A stretch of 64,000 nt of DNA from Lascolabacillus massiliensis (GCF_001282625.1 NZ_CTEJ01000002.1:994501-1058500), one strand, 5' to 3'; positions 17,349 through 26,190 are shown, counted from the first letter of the stretch. Program-made: numbers and translations. The notes: generated by a model from the sequence alone, not told the origin.

Positions 17349-19064
17349 CTACTCTTTTATATCTTTAACCATTAACTGTGTGTATGATCTGCTGCCGTGT
17401 GTATTCTCCTCAATTGTATAGCAGATATCTACAGGTTTTCCCTCTTTTATACGTTCATAATAGTAGTGTTGTGCGAAAGCAATACCTGGCAGAGGTGTTC
17501 TGACTGAACTGTCTATTACATCGAGCTTAATATGACGCTGTCCTTTACCTACAAGCTTGCTGTATCCTGAATCAGTAACGTTCCTGGTAAGGAAAACAGG
17601 ATTCTCATTTTCAGGACCAAACGGATTAAACAGTTTAAGTCCTTCAATGAAATCAGGTGTGATCTGTGAGAATGTAATCTCTGCATCTACAGTAATTTGT
17701 GGAGACATCATCTTTGGTTCGAGACCGTCGAATGACAGTCTTTTAAAACGCTCCCTGAACTCCGGCAGGTTTTCCTCCCGGAGTGTAAGACCTGCTGCAT
17801 ATGTATGTCCACCGAAGTTTTCAAGTATATCGCGACAAGATTCTATCGCTTTATATACATCAAAACCAGGTACTGAGCGCGCAGAACCGGAAATCATACC
17901 ACTTGATTTTGTCAGGACTACGGCAGGTCGATAATATTTCTCACTCAGTCTGGAAGCGACAATCCCAACAATACCCTTATGCCATGTTTCGTTATATAAA
18001 ACAATACAAGTTTGATTTTCAATATCAAGATTATTATCAATATAGTCAATAGCCTCATCTGTGATTTTTTTATCCAGTTCGCGACGGTCAAGATTATATT
18101 GGTCTATATTTAGACTCTTTTCCCTTGCTGATGTCATATCATTAGCAAGCATAAGATCAACAGCCTCTTTTCCGTTCATCATTCTGCCTGATGCATTGAT
18201 GCGGGGACCTATCTTGAATACAATATCATTAACGGTAATATGTTTGCGGTGAAGACCGCAGATCTCAATTATACCTCTGAGACCGAAACTTGGATTGGAA
18301 TTAAGTTGTTTTAAACCGTAATGAGTCATAATACGGTTTTCGCCTGTAATTGGTACAATATCTGAGGCTATACTAACTGCTACCAGATCCAGAAGTGGTT
18401 CAATATCAGAAAAAGGATAACCATTTCTTTGAGAGAAAGCTTGAACAATCTTGAATCCTACACCACAACCGGATAATTCATCATATGGGTATTTAGAGTC
18501 AGAACGCTTGGCATCAACCACTGCAACTGCATCGGGTAGTTTTTCATCAGGTACGTGATGGTCGCCAATTATAAAATCAATACCTTTCTCCTTGGCATAT
18601 TGCACTTTGGTTAATGCTTTTATACCGCAGTCAAGCGAGATTATGAGCTTAACACCCGTTTTCACGGCATAATCGATTCCTTGAAACGAAATGCCGTACC
18701 CTTCATCGTACCTGTCAGGAATATAATAATCAATATTATTGGTTATCCCCCGAAAGAACTTGTAAACCAACGCTACAGCTGTTGTGCCGTCAACATCGTA
18801 ATCACCGTATATAAGAATTCTCTCTTTCTCTCCAAGAGCTTTCTCGATTCGCCTGATTGCCTTATCCATATCGGGAAGTAAGAAAGGGTCATGCAGGTCA
18901 TCCAGACTTGGATATAAAAACTTCATTGCCTCTTCCTTTGTTTCAATGCCTTTATTGATAAGCAGTTCGGCTAAAACGGGATTTGAATTTAATTCTTTCG
19001 CTAATTCATCTTTTTTATTTTTTTGGTAGTCTGATAGGGTTGAATAATTCCATCTGTAAGTCAT
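17349..19064 (-). CDS. recJ: Single-stranded-DNA-specific exonuclease RecJ
   Basis: RecJ degrades single-stranded DNA 5'-3' in RecF-type recombination and mismatch repair. The 571-residue protein has the DHH-family motifs IYGDYDVDGTTA (about 83-94), SLDCGI and GDHHVPDE (about 165-172), and the DHHA1 motif GGHTYAAG near residue 420, followed by an OB-type C-terminal domain. All the metal-binding Asp/His positions I can recognise are present. It is the first gene of recJ-recQ-mgtE, a helicase-exonuclease pair that acts in the same pathway. Confidence 0.96.
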   Translation of the reverse strand: MTYRWNYSTLSDYQKNKKDELAKELNSNPVLAELLINKGIETKEEAMKFLYPSLDDLHDPFLLPDMDKAIRRIEKALGEKERILIYGDYDVDGTTAVALVYKFFRGITNNIDYYIPDRYDEGYGISFQGIDYAVKTGVKLIISLDCGIKALTKVQYAKEKGIDFIIGDHHVPDEKLPDAVAVVDAKRSDSKYPYDELSGCGVGFKIVQAFSQRNGYPFSDIEPLLDLVAVSIASDIVPITGENRIMTHYGLKQLNSNPSFGLRGIIEICGLHRKHITVNDIVFKIGPRINASGRMMNGKEAVDLMLANDMTSAREKSLNIDQYNLDRRELDKKITDEAIDYIDNNLDIENQTCIVLYNETWHKGIVGIVASRLSEKYYRPAVVLTKSSGMISGSARSVPGFDVYKAIESCRDILENFGGHTYAAGLTLREENLPEFRERFKRLSFDGLEPKMMSPQITVDAEITFSQITPDFIEGLKLFNPFGPENENPVFLTRNVTDSGYSKLVGKGQRHIKLDVIDSSVRTPLPGIAFAQHYYYERIKEGKPVDICYTIEENTHGSRSYTQLMVKDIKE

Positions 19065-19089
19065 TTATATATATCATTTTTCTTTTCTC

Positions 19090-19152
19090 TAGAAGCCCGA
19101 ATTCGCATCGGGGAGTGGGAGTCGCCTTTAATCATGGATGATTAGGGCTACT
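19090..19152 (-). promoter_or_regulatory. Structured element in the recJ/mnmA spacer
   Basis: A segment of about 60 bases is bounded by TAGAAGCCC (19090-19098) and GGGCTACTA (19145-19153), which pair at 8 of 9 positions. Inside is a near-palindrome AATCATGGATGATT and a relatively GC-rich core. If the TATCTTTA-like box at 19201-19208 (minus) is the recJ promoter, this element would lie in the recJ leader. Its role is unknown. Confidence 0.3.
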
Positions 19153-19229
19153 ATATTATCTCAGTAACGGTTTTATTGCACTTATACCATTCCGAAGTTG
19201 TAAAGATAGCATTATTTTTTTGTTTTGAT

Positions 19230-19237
19230 TATCTTTG
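19230..19237 (+). promoter_or_regulatory. Probable -7 box for mnmA
   Basis: TATCTTTG matches TAnnTTTG, 28 bases before the mnmA ATG. A -33 TTTG at the expected distance is absent. Confidence 0.55.
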
Positions 19238-19265
19238 TACCTCAAAATTAAGATAAGACAAAAAA

Positions 19266-20330
19266 ATGGAGATTGCAGCTTTAGTATCAGGTGGAGTGGA
19301 CAGTTCGGTTGTAGTACACCAGCTTAAGGAGATGGGATATGATCCAACCATCTACTACATCAAGATAGGAATGGAAGATAAAGATGGATATATTGACTGC
19401 CCTTCTGAAGAAGATATCGAGATTGTTACATATATAGCTAAAAAATATGGTTGCCGCTTTGAAGTTGTTTCTCTGCATGAGGAATACTGGGATACGGTTG
19501 TTAGCTATACGATAGATTCAGTGAAACGAGGATTGACACCCAACCCTGATATGATGTGCAACAAGATGATTAAGTTTGGGGTATTTGAGCAGAAATGGGG
19601 TCATGAATTTGATAAGATTGCAACAGGTCATTATGCTACTACTACTGAGTTGGATGACTTAACTTGGTTGTCGACTGCAAAAGATCATGTAAAAGATCAG
19701 ACATATTTCCTTGGACAGATTAGTTATGTTCAGGTTTCAAAACTTATGTTCCCAATTGGCAATCTCTTGAAATCAGAAGTGAGAAATATAGCTGCAGAAC
19801 AGAATCTGCCTTCAGCAAAAAGAAAAGATAGTCAGGGTATCTGTTTCCTGGGCAAGGTAAACTACAATGAGTTTATCGAACGCTACATGGGCAGAAAAGA
19901 GGGGTTGATTGTGGAACTGGAAACCGGAAATATTCTGGGCAAGCATCAGGGGTACTGGTTTCATACGATTGGACAGCGAAAGGGACTGGGACTTAGTGGT
20001 GGCCCCTGGTTTGTTATCAAAAAGGATATCAATCGAAATATCATATACGTATCCAAGGGTTATGATACAAAACATCAGTATGGAGACACCATTAATCTGC
20101 AGGGATTTGAGTTTATAACAAAAGATATCTGGGGTGATTTTGAAGGAGAAAAAGAGATTCGCTTTAAAATCAGACATACTCCCGAATTCACAAAAGGTAT
20201 GATCTCGAAAAAAGGAGACATGTATTCTATTCACTCTGAAGTGCCGGTTCAGGGAATCGCCGCTGGTCAGTTTGGTGTTGTATACGACAAAGAAGCCGGG
20301 TTATGTCTTGGTAGCGGGATGATAATCTGA
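19266..20330 (+). CDS. mnmA: tRNA-specific 2-thiouridylase MnmA
   Basis: MnmA activates U34 of Lys, Glu and Gln tRNAs with ATP and adds sulfur to form the 2-thiouridine of mnm5s2U. The 354-residue protein has the PP-loop SGGVDSS (8-14), the first catalytic Cys in [13 protein letters not shown] (about 101), GHYAT, and the second catalytic Cys in [11 protein letters not shown] (about 195). The C-terminal beta domain ends LCLGSGMI. It lies on the opposite strand from recJ and is followed 38 bases later by a small barrel-protein gene. Bacteroidota often carry two mnmA paralogues; whether this is the only one cannot be told from this window. Confidence 0.95.
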   Translation: MEIAALVSGGVDSSVVVHQLKEMGYDPTIYYIKIGMEDKDGYIDCPSEEDIEIVTYIAKKYGCRFEVVSLHEEYWDTVVSYTIDSVKRGLTPNPDMMCNKMIKFGVFEQKWGHEFDKIATGHYATTTELDDLTWLSTAKDHVKDQTYFLGQISYVQVSKLMFPIGNLLKSEVRNIAAEQNLPSAKRKDSQGICFLGKVNYNEFIERYMGRKEGLIVELETGNILGKHQGYWFHTIGQRKGLGLSGGPWFVIKKDINRNIIYVSKGYDTKHQYGDTINLQGFEFITKDIWGDFEGEKEIRFKIRHTPEFTKGMISKKGDMYSIHSEVPVQGIAAGQFGVVYDKEAGLCLGSGMII

Positions 20331-20368
20331 CAATTTAATTAACTTTGTTTCTTTTAAAACAGAACCTG

Positions 20369-20857
20369 ATGAAAAGAACCATTCAATTACTTGCTCTATT
20401 TATGTTATTTTCCATCCCTCAACTGTTTGCTCAGTTTGAAGGAACTGTTGGTATTGGAGCTCATGTAGCATACGGCACAGAGATTAACAGACCTGGTGTG
20501 GGTGGTCACCTGCATTACTATCGGACCAATAACCTGCGAATTGCACCCTCTTTTACTTATTTCCCCGAAATAAATGACAAGGGCATGTGGATGGTTGACG
20601 CTGATACTCATTATGTTTTACCTCTATCAATTACTGCCTCACTCTATCCAATTGGAGGAATTCACTATTCTAACTGGGTATTTGATAAAAATGAGGGGAT
20701 GCCAAGAACAAATAAACAACGCTTGGGGGCAAACCTGGGAATGGGTTTTCAGCATGATATCAGTTATAGGGTGAGAGCAAACTTTGAACTTAAATATCAG
20801 TTCATACGTGACTACTCGCAGGTATTACTATCGGCTGGGTTTGGATTTTGGTTTTAG
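20369..20857 (+). CDS. Small outer membrane beta-barrel-like protein
   Basis: From the ATG at 20369 the product has about 162 residues: a clear signal peptide (Lys-Arg start, hydrophobic core LLALFMLFSIP, cleavage after LFAQ) and a mature part with alternating aromatic and polar residues. It ends in LLSAGFGFWF, a barrel-type terminal Phe. The upstream TTG that would extend it adds eight residues before the signal and is unlikely to be used. Eight strands are plausible for this size, in the style of OmpW/OmpX-like proteins, but the exact family is not recognised. Confidence 0.75.
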   Translation: MKRTIQLLALFMLFSIPQLFAQFEGTVGIGAHVAYGTEINRPGVGGHLHYYRTNNLRIAPSFTYFPEINDKGMWMVDADTHYVLPLSITASLYPIGGIHYSNWVFDKNEGMPRTNKQRLGANLGMGFQHDISYRVRANFELKYQFIRDYSQVLLSAGFGFWF

Positions 20858-20967
20858 ATACTTAATAACACACACTATCACAAAAATTGAAGAGAGTTCA
20901 TTTGAAGCTGAACCAACTTTACCTAATAAATAGTGTTAATCAAAAATGTAAAGTAGCATAATAATAT

Positions 20968-22221
20968 ATGAAAGACTTTATTACTCAAGAGATAAAAAAT
21001 GAAAATGCTGTTCTTGTTGGACTCATAACACAAGATCAGAATGAAGATAAGGTAAATGAATACCTTGACGAGCTGGCATTTCTTGCTGAGACTGCAGGAC
21101 TAAGGCCAATAAAGAGATTTTTACAAAAAATGGACACACCTAATACTGCTACTTTCGTTGGTAAGGGTAAACTTCAGGAAATCGGAGATTTTATTAAGGA
21201 TGAAGATAATGAGGTGGGTGTCGTGATTTTTGATGATGAACTTTCGGCCAGACAACTTCGAAATATAGAGAAGGAATTTAAAATACGAATAATGGACAGA
21301 ACAAGTCTGATACTTGACATATTTGCTATGAGAGCTCAGACCTCTCACGCTAAGGCTCAAGTAGAGCTTGCTCAGTATGAATATCTGCTGCCAAGGCTAA
21401 CTCGTATGTGGACTCACCTTGAGAGACAAAGAGGTGGTGGTGGAACGATTATGCGCGGACCGGGTGAAACGCAGCTGGAGACTGACCGAAGAATTATTCT
21501 TGATAAGATTTCAAGGTTAAAGCAGCAGCTTAAGGATATTGATAAACAGAAAACTGTTCAGCGCAAAAACAGGGGCAAGCTTGTGCGTGTTGCACTGGTT
21601 GGTTACACCAATGTTGGTAAATCTACTTTAATGACTCTGCTCAGCAAGAGTGAAGTATTTGCAGAGAATAAGCTGTTTGCCACTCTTGATACAACTGTAC
21701 GTAAGGTAACTGTAAAAAATCTGCCCTTCCTGCTTACCGATACAGTTGGTTTTATACGAAAACTGCCTACCCACCTGGTTGAATCATTTAAATCAACCCT
21801 GGATGAGGTCAGAGAAGCGGATATCCTTCTGCATGTAGTAGATATTTCACATCCTGCTTTTGAGGAGCAGATTGAAGTTGTAGAGAAAACACTGTTTGAA
21901 ATTGATAAAACAGAAAAACCAACTATACTTGTTTTTAATAAAATTGATGCATTTTCTCACACCGTAAAAGAGGAAGATGATCTTACACCTAAGAAAAGAG
22001 AAAATTACTCTCTAGAAGAACTTGAACAAACATGGTTCAGCAAGCTAAAAGAGAACTGTATATTTATTTCTGCAAAGGAGAAGAAAAACATTGATGAACT
22101 AAAGGAGCTGATATATGATAAAGTGAAAGAGATTCATATAACACGATTCCCTTATAACGACTTTCTATATCAGGACTATGAAGAGGATATGCCTGATCAA
22201 GGGGATGACCAGGCTGAATAA
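20968..22221 (+). CDS. hflX: GTPase HflX
   Basis: HflX is a ribosome-associated GTPase that splits stalled 70S ribosomes in stress. The 417-residue protein has the N-terminal HflX domain (about 1-195, with FVGKGKLQEI and FDDELSARQLRN), the linker helix and GPGETQLETDRR signature, then the G domain with GYTNVGKSTL (G1, about 212), DTVGFIRKLP (G3) and NKID (G4). The acidic C-terminus ends in DQGDDQAE. It converges with the aspartate kinase gene, separated by only 9 bases, and no terminator is visible between them. Confidence 0.96.
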   Translation: MKDFITQEIKNENAVLVGLITQDQNEDKVNEYLDELAFLAETAGLRPIKRFLQKMDTPNTATFVGKGKLQEIGDFIKDEDNEVGVVIFDDELSARQLRNIEKEFKIRIMDRTSLILDIFAMRAQTSHAKAQVELAQYEYLLPRLTRMWTHLERQRGGGGTIMRGPGETQLETDRRIILDKISRLKQQLKDIDKQKTVQRKNRGKLVRVALVGYTNVGKSTLMTLLSKSEVFAENKLFATLDTTVRKVTVKNLPFLLTDTVGFIRKLPTHLVESFKSTLDEVREADILLHVVDISHPAFEEQIEVVEKTLFEIDKTEKPTILVFNKIDAFSHTVKEEDDLTPKKRENYSLEELEQTWFSKLKENCIFISAKEKKNIDELKELIYDKVKEIHITRFPYNDFLYQDYEEDMPDQGDDQAE

Positions 22222-22230
22222 TCCTCACAT

Positions 22231-23625
22231 TTAATTTTCATTCGGCTTTTTACAAAGTGCTTCGTTAAGAGCAATAACAGCATCCTCATAATGTTCGCGA
22301 ACAATTACGAATTGCATGTTAACCTGCATCATCGACTGAGCAAAACTCTCTATATTGATCCCTTTTTCATATAATGCTTGTGAGGCACGGTATAGGAATC
22401 CGGGAAGAGCAATATTTGTGCCCATAACGCACACTATAGCCATCGGTTTTGCAGTAACTTTGTAAAATACATCCTTTAGGATATTGATTAGACTTTTACT
22501 GTTCTCATTATCCCAGACTACCATTGTGATAGAGTTGGCATTTGTGGATTTAAGAATGTAGCTGACATTATATTTAATGAAATAGCTCATTATTTTGCTG
22601 TCAAATCCTACCTCTCCAACCATCATTGGGTCGTGAACCTCTATAGCTATCACTTTGCGTGAGCCTGATACAATTTCCACCCTTGGCTCAGGAGAAATAT
22701 AATCGCGAGAAATTATTGTTCCTGGATGATCAGGTTCAAAGGTATTCTTAATTCTAATGTCAATACCAGCCAACTCAAGAGGTTTAGCAGCTTTTGGGTG
22801 TATTGCTTCCATGCCAATATCAGCAAGCTGATCAGCAATGATATAGTTTGTGTGTCCAACCGGAATACTGTTTTCAACACCCACAATTTTGGGGTCGGCA
22901 CTCGACAAGTGATACTCTTTATGTATTACAGCTTCATCAGCCTTAACCTCAACAGCAATCTTACTAAAAGTAACTTCACTATAGCCACGGTCGAAAGCTC
23001 TCATAATACCTTCTGTTCCTTTGGTATATCCGGTAACAATACAAAGTACTTTACTGAAGTCTATATCCTTAAACTCTTTATGTATACGCTCATCAATGGT
23101 TAAGGGTTCGTTATCATTGAATCCACACAGATCTATAAAACGTGCATTTATACCGTTATTATTAAGAATATTAACAGAATTCCAGCCAGAGTGTGCCTCT
23201 CCTATTGATGCAAGAATCTCACGGGCAGCAAGATGTATATCGGTACGGTTAACATAACCTGATGCAAGTACCTTGCCTAGACTATAAAGCAACGTTTTTG
23301 CCTGATCTACACGGAATCTTATGAAATCACGTGCCTCCTTAAGATCAAGTCCATAATCCGCGAATCCATCATTGATAAGCAGTAAGCGCTGACAGAACTG
23401 ATCCAGTGCAATACTATAATCCTCGCCATTTAAAAACTTGTTATATATTCCGGGTTCGCCAGTCTTCTTATGTTCCAGCAGCCAGTTTGTAACATTGTTA
23501 TAGGCAGAGACAACAAATATCCTGTTGTATAGCTCATCACCTTTACGGTTGCCTTTTATTATATTTTGCATTACGTCTTGAAACTGAGACATAGACGTAC
23601 CACCTATTTTCTCTACTGTGAGCAT
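22231..23625 (-). CDS. Aspartate kinase
   Basis: Aspartokinase phosphorylates aspartate in the first step to lysine, threonine, methionine and diaminopimelate. The 464-residue monofunctional enzyme starts with VEKIGGTSMSQF, in place of the more common VxKFGGTSV, has the kinase core up to about residue 310 (with VTGYTKGTEGIMRAFDRG) and two C-terminal ACT-type regions. KIGGTSMS is, from memory, the form seen in the Ask_Ect group of ectoine clusters, but no ectABC genes are here. It probably forms its own unit upstream of hflX's 3' end. Naming it lysC or ask would go beyond the evidence. Confidence 0.9.
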   Translation of the reverse strand: MLTVEKIGGTSMSQFQDVMQNIIKGNRKGDELYNRIFVVSAYNNVTNWLLEHKKTGEPGIYNKFLNGEDYSIALDQFCQRLLLINDGFADYGLDLKEARDFIRFRVDQAKTLLYSLGKVLASGYVNRTDIHLAAREILASIGEAHSGWNSVNILNNNGINARFIDLCGFNDNEPLTIDERIHKEFKDIDFSKVLCIVTGYTKGTEGIMRAFDRGYSEVTFSKIAVEVKADEAVIHKEYHLSSADPKIVGVENSIPVGHTNYIIADQLADIGMEAIHPKAAKPLELAGIDIRIKNTFEPDHPGTIISRDYISPEPRVEIVSGSRKVIAIEVHDPMMVGEVGFDSKIMSYFIKYNVSYILKSTNANSITMVVWDNENSKSLINILKDVFYKVTAKPMAIVCVMGTNIALPGFLYRASQALYEKGINIESFAQSMMQVNMQFVIVREHYEDAVIALNEALCKKPNEN

Positions 23626-23660
23626 AATTTTTTTTTAATAAATAATGAATAACTTGAAAA

Positions 23661-24236
23661 TTAAAACTGTTTCAATTCTTTATAAACCTTGAAGATTGGC
23701 AAGCCCATAACATTAAAATATGAACCCTCGATTTTTTCAACTGCCACATAACCAATCCATTCCTGAACACCATAAGCACCTGCTTTATCGTACGGCTTAT
23801 AGTTCGATACATAATAACTTATCTCTTCTCTGCTCAATTCTCCAAAAGTAACATAGGCAGTATCTGAAAAGACTACCTGTTTCTTTTTTGAAGTCAGGCA
23901 TACTCCTGTTATCACCTTATGAGTTTTACCTGACAGCAGTTGTAACATTCTGATAGCATCTGCCTCATCTGAAGGTTTACCAATAACTATACTATCCAAC
24001 AACACTACCGTATCTGCAGTAATCAGGAGCTCATCATCATTAAGTTCGGGAAGATATGCTGAGGCTTTCTTTTCGGCCAGGTATCCAGCAACCTCATCTG
24101 CTGAAACTGTTTCAGGATATGATTCATCTATATCCGGTAACATTCTGAACTCATATTTAACACCAATTCCTGAAAGAAGCTCTTTCCTTCTGGGGGAATT
24201 AGATGCCAGTATAATACGGTAATCTGTAAGTTTCAT
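23661..24236 (-). CDS. maf: Maf-family nucleotide pyrophosphatase
   Basis: Maf proteins hydrolyse non-canonical or excess nucleotides (dTTP/UTP or modified forms) to monophosphates. The 191-residue protein has the N-terminal loop ASNSPRRKELL (about 11-21), the catalytic Asp region ITADTVVLLD (about 72-81), GKTHKVITGVCL and a C-terminal IEGSYFNVMGLP motif, all standard. It lies 11 bases after kdsA on the same strand and is therefore probably cotranscribed with it. The gene pair kdsA-maf is seen in Bacteroidales. Confidence 0.95.
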   Translation of the reverse strand: MKLTDYRIILASNSPRRKELLSGIGVKYEFRMLPDIDESYPETVSADEVAGYLAEKKASAYLPELNDDELLITADTVVLLDSIVIGKPSDEADAIRMLQLLSGKTHKVITGVCLTSKKKQVVFSDTAYVTFGELSREEISYYVSNYKPYDKAGAYGVQEWIGYVAVEKIEGSYFNVMGLPIFKVYKELKQF

Positions 24237-24247
24237 CTATATGCAGT

Positions 24248-25042
24248 TTATAGAGCAGCATGAATTTTTAATAATTTTGTCAGTAACCCTTCAAGCTGAT
24301 CTAAAGGAAGCATGTTGGCACCGTCAGATTTTGCACTTATAGGGTCTGGATGTGTTTCGATAAACAGTCCATCTGCACCCACAGCAACTGCTGCTTTGGC
24401 AATCGTTTCTATCAATTGAGGTTTACCACCTGTTACGCCTGACGATTGATTTGGTTGTTGCAGACTGTGAGTTATATCCATTACAACCGGAAATCCAAAC
24501 TCTTTCATTGTGGGGATACCACGATAATCAACCACAAGATCACCATAACCAAATGTTGTGCCTCTTTCTGTAAGAATCACTTTTTCATTGCCACTGTCTG
24601 TAACCTTTTGTGCAGCAAACTTCATCGCCTCAGGAGATAGGAACTGCCCTTTTTTAATATTAACAACTTTTCCGGTTTTTGCAGCAGCAACAAGAAGCTC
24701 TGTCTGTCTGCATAGAAATGCTGGAATTTGCAGGACATCAACATACTCGGCAGCCATGGCCGCTTCGTGACTCTCATGAATATCTGTAACAGTGGGTATT
24801 TGAAAAGTATCATGAACCTTTCTTAAAATTTTTAATGCTTTCTGATCACCTATACCGGTGAAAGAATCTACTCGGGAGCGGTTTGCTTTACGAAATGAGC
24901 CTTTAAACACCAGAGGAACTGAAAGCTTATCAGTTACTATTTTTAGTCTCTCAGCTATCCTTAATGTCATATCCTCTTCTTCAATGACACAGGGACCTGC
25001 TAACAGGAAAAAATTATCTGACTTTAAATATGAGAGATCCAT
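24248..25042 (-). CDS. kdsA: 3-deoxy-8-phosphooctulonate synthase (Kdo-8-P synthase)
   Basis: KdsA condenses arabinose-5-phosphate with phosphoenolpyruvate to Kdo-8-phosphate for the LPS inner core. The 264-residue length is typical. The motifs LLAGPCVIEEEDM, LVFKGSFRKANRSR, NIKKGQFLSPEAM and GLFIETHPDPISAKSDGANMLP (partly quoted here) cover the PEP-binding and metal-binding parts. FRKANRSR is the usual phosphate-binding block. A TATCTTTG -7 box lies at 25084-25091 on the minus strand with a 9-bp inverted repeat just upstream of it, suggesting possible repressor control. Confidence 0.97.
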   Translation of the reverse strand: MDLSYLKSDNFFLLAGPCVIEEEDMTLRIAERLKIVTDKLSVPLVFKGSFRKANRSRVDSFTGIGDQKALKILRKVHDTFQIPTVTDIHESHEAAMAAEYVDVLQIPAFLCRQTELLVAAAKTGKVVNIKKGQFLSPEAMKFAAQKVTDSGNEKVILTERGTTFGYGDLVVDYRGIPTMKEFGFPVVMDITHSLQQPNQSSGVTGGKPQLIETIAKAAVAVGADGLFIETHPDPISAKSDGANMLPLDQLEGLLTKLLKIHAAL

Positions 25043-25083
25043 AGTTAATATTTTTGATCCTTTACAACGTTGCTATTAGAAGG

Positions 25084-25120
25084 CAAAGATAAGAAATTGA
25101 ACTAAAATAAATTAGTTCAA
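25084..25120 (-). promoter_or_regulatory. kdsA -7 box with adjacent palindrome
   Basis: The complement of 25084-25091 reads TATCTTTG, 41 bases before the kdsA ATG. TTGAACTAA (25097-25105) and TTAGTTCAA (25112-25120) form a perfect 9-bp inverted repeat with a 6-base spacer at the position of the -33 region, where no TTTG is present. It looks like an operator or activator site; the binding protein is unknown. Confidence 0.45.
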
Positions 25121-25310
25121 ATTAAAAAAAGGACCCTCTGATTGTAACACCCTAAACCACATTACTATATATGTTTACATATTTTTACCTTCTATTTGTT
25201 AATGCGTGAATAATACAAATTTATGCAGGAAAATTCCTAACACTTTTTTAAAAAACAGACTATTTTGGAAGAGTTAGTTAAAAATCACATAAAATAGTAA
25301 ATATCAGGAT

Positions 25311-25421
25311 ATGATATATGAGACTCTTCAAATATTAAAAGAGCAGTTGGAAAATTATTTCTCTAGCATAGGGCTAAACAAATCAATAGCACTTCAAAAT
25401 ATATCATTTGTTGATTACTAA
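25311..25421 (+). pseudogene. Truncated Pvc16/DUF4255-like N-terminal fragment
   Basis: An ATG at 25311 opens 36 codons to a TAA at 25419. The product starts MIYETLQILKEQLENYF and continues through SIALQNISF, then stops. From memory this resembles the start of DUF4255 (Pvc16-type cap or terminator) proteins of extracellular contractile injection systems, which begin with a MIxxxLxxLxxxLNxY helix followed by a VVLGNI-like strand. The rest of such a protein (well over 100 residues) is missing. The ATPase fragment starts 11 bases after the stop. The link is by pattern only and rests on a short peptide. Confidence 0.5.
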
Positions 25422-25432
25422 AAGACAAGACA

Positions 25433-26159
25433 ATGGCTGAAATAAAAGAGATTGAGACATGGCTGAAATATAACGACCGGCTTCTTGAAATATGGAATCT
25501 TAAGGGTAAGATAAAACCAGGTTACCGGGTACTTTTCCACGGTCCTCCGGGAACTGGAAAAACACTCACTGCATGCCTTTTGGGTAAATATACAAACCGA
25601 AATGTTTATCGTATAGACCTGTCGGTTGTAGTGTCAAAATATATAGGAGAAACAGAAAAGAACCTATCCAGACTTTTCGATAAAGCTGATAAAAAGGAAT
25701 GGATTCTTTTTTTTTGATGAAGCTGATGCTCTTTTTGGGAAACGAACTAATGTGAGTGATTCTCACGATAAATATGCCAATCAAGAGGTCTCTTATTTAC
25801 TGCAACGTATTGAGTCACATGAGGGACTCATAATACTGGCTTCAAATATGAAATCGAATCTTGATACTTCTTTTATCAGGAGATTCAATTCGATAATCGA
25901 ATTTGATAATCCGGATGCTGAAGAGAGGTTGAATCTGTGGAAGAATTATCTTCCTGACTTTGGAGAATATATGAGTGACGTTAATTTGGAAGAGATTGCA
26001 CGAAAGTATAATTTGACCGGTGCAAATATTGTTAATATAATTCAGTTTGCAGGATTAAGAACATTGGAAAAAAATTCAAATATCATCTCTTCAGATGATC
26101 TATTGTTAGGTATCAGGAGAGAATATGAAAAAGAGGGTAAAATGATGCGACAGGAATAG
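25433..26159 (+). pseudogene. Frameshifted, N-terminally shortened AAA+ ATPase of contractile-injection-system type
   Basis: If one T is removed from the run of nine at 25707-25715, a continuous frame of about 241 residues results. It has a EIETWLKYNDRLLE lead-in, Walker A GPPGTGKT (37-44), RIDLSVVVSKYIGETEKNL, Walker B ILFFDEADALFGKR (91 on), a DKYANQEVSYLLQR helix, sensor-1 ILASNMKSN and a C-terminal GIRREYEKEGK end. As read, the first frame stops at 25715-25717, right in Walker B, and the second part has no good start before 25752. These motifs match, from memory, the Pvc15/Afp15-like ATPases beside DUF4255 and tail genes. Their usual long N-terminal domain is absent here. Confidence 0.75.
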
Positions 26160-26190
26160 ATTTGATTCTTTATATTTGTATGAAAAAAAC

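Noticed and set aside
15358-19265. M-box or other Mg2+ riboswitch for mgtE
   Set aside because: mgtE has no leader of its own; its start overlaps recQ. The leader before recJ shows no M-box pattern.
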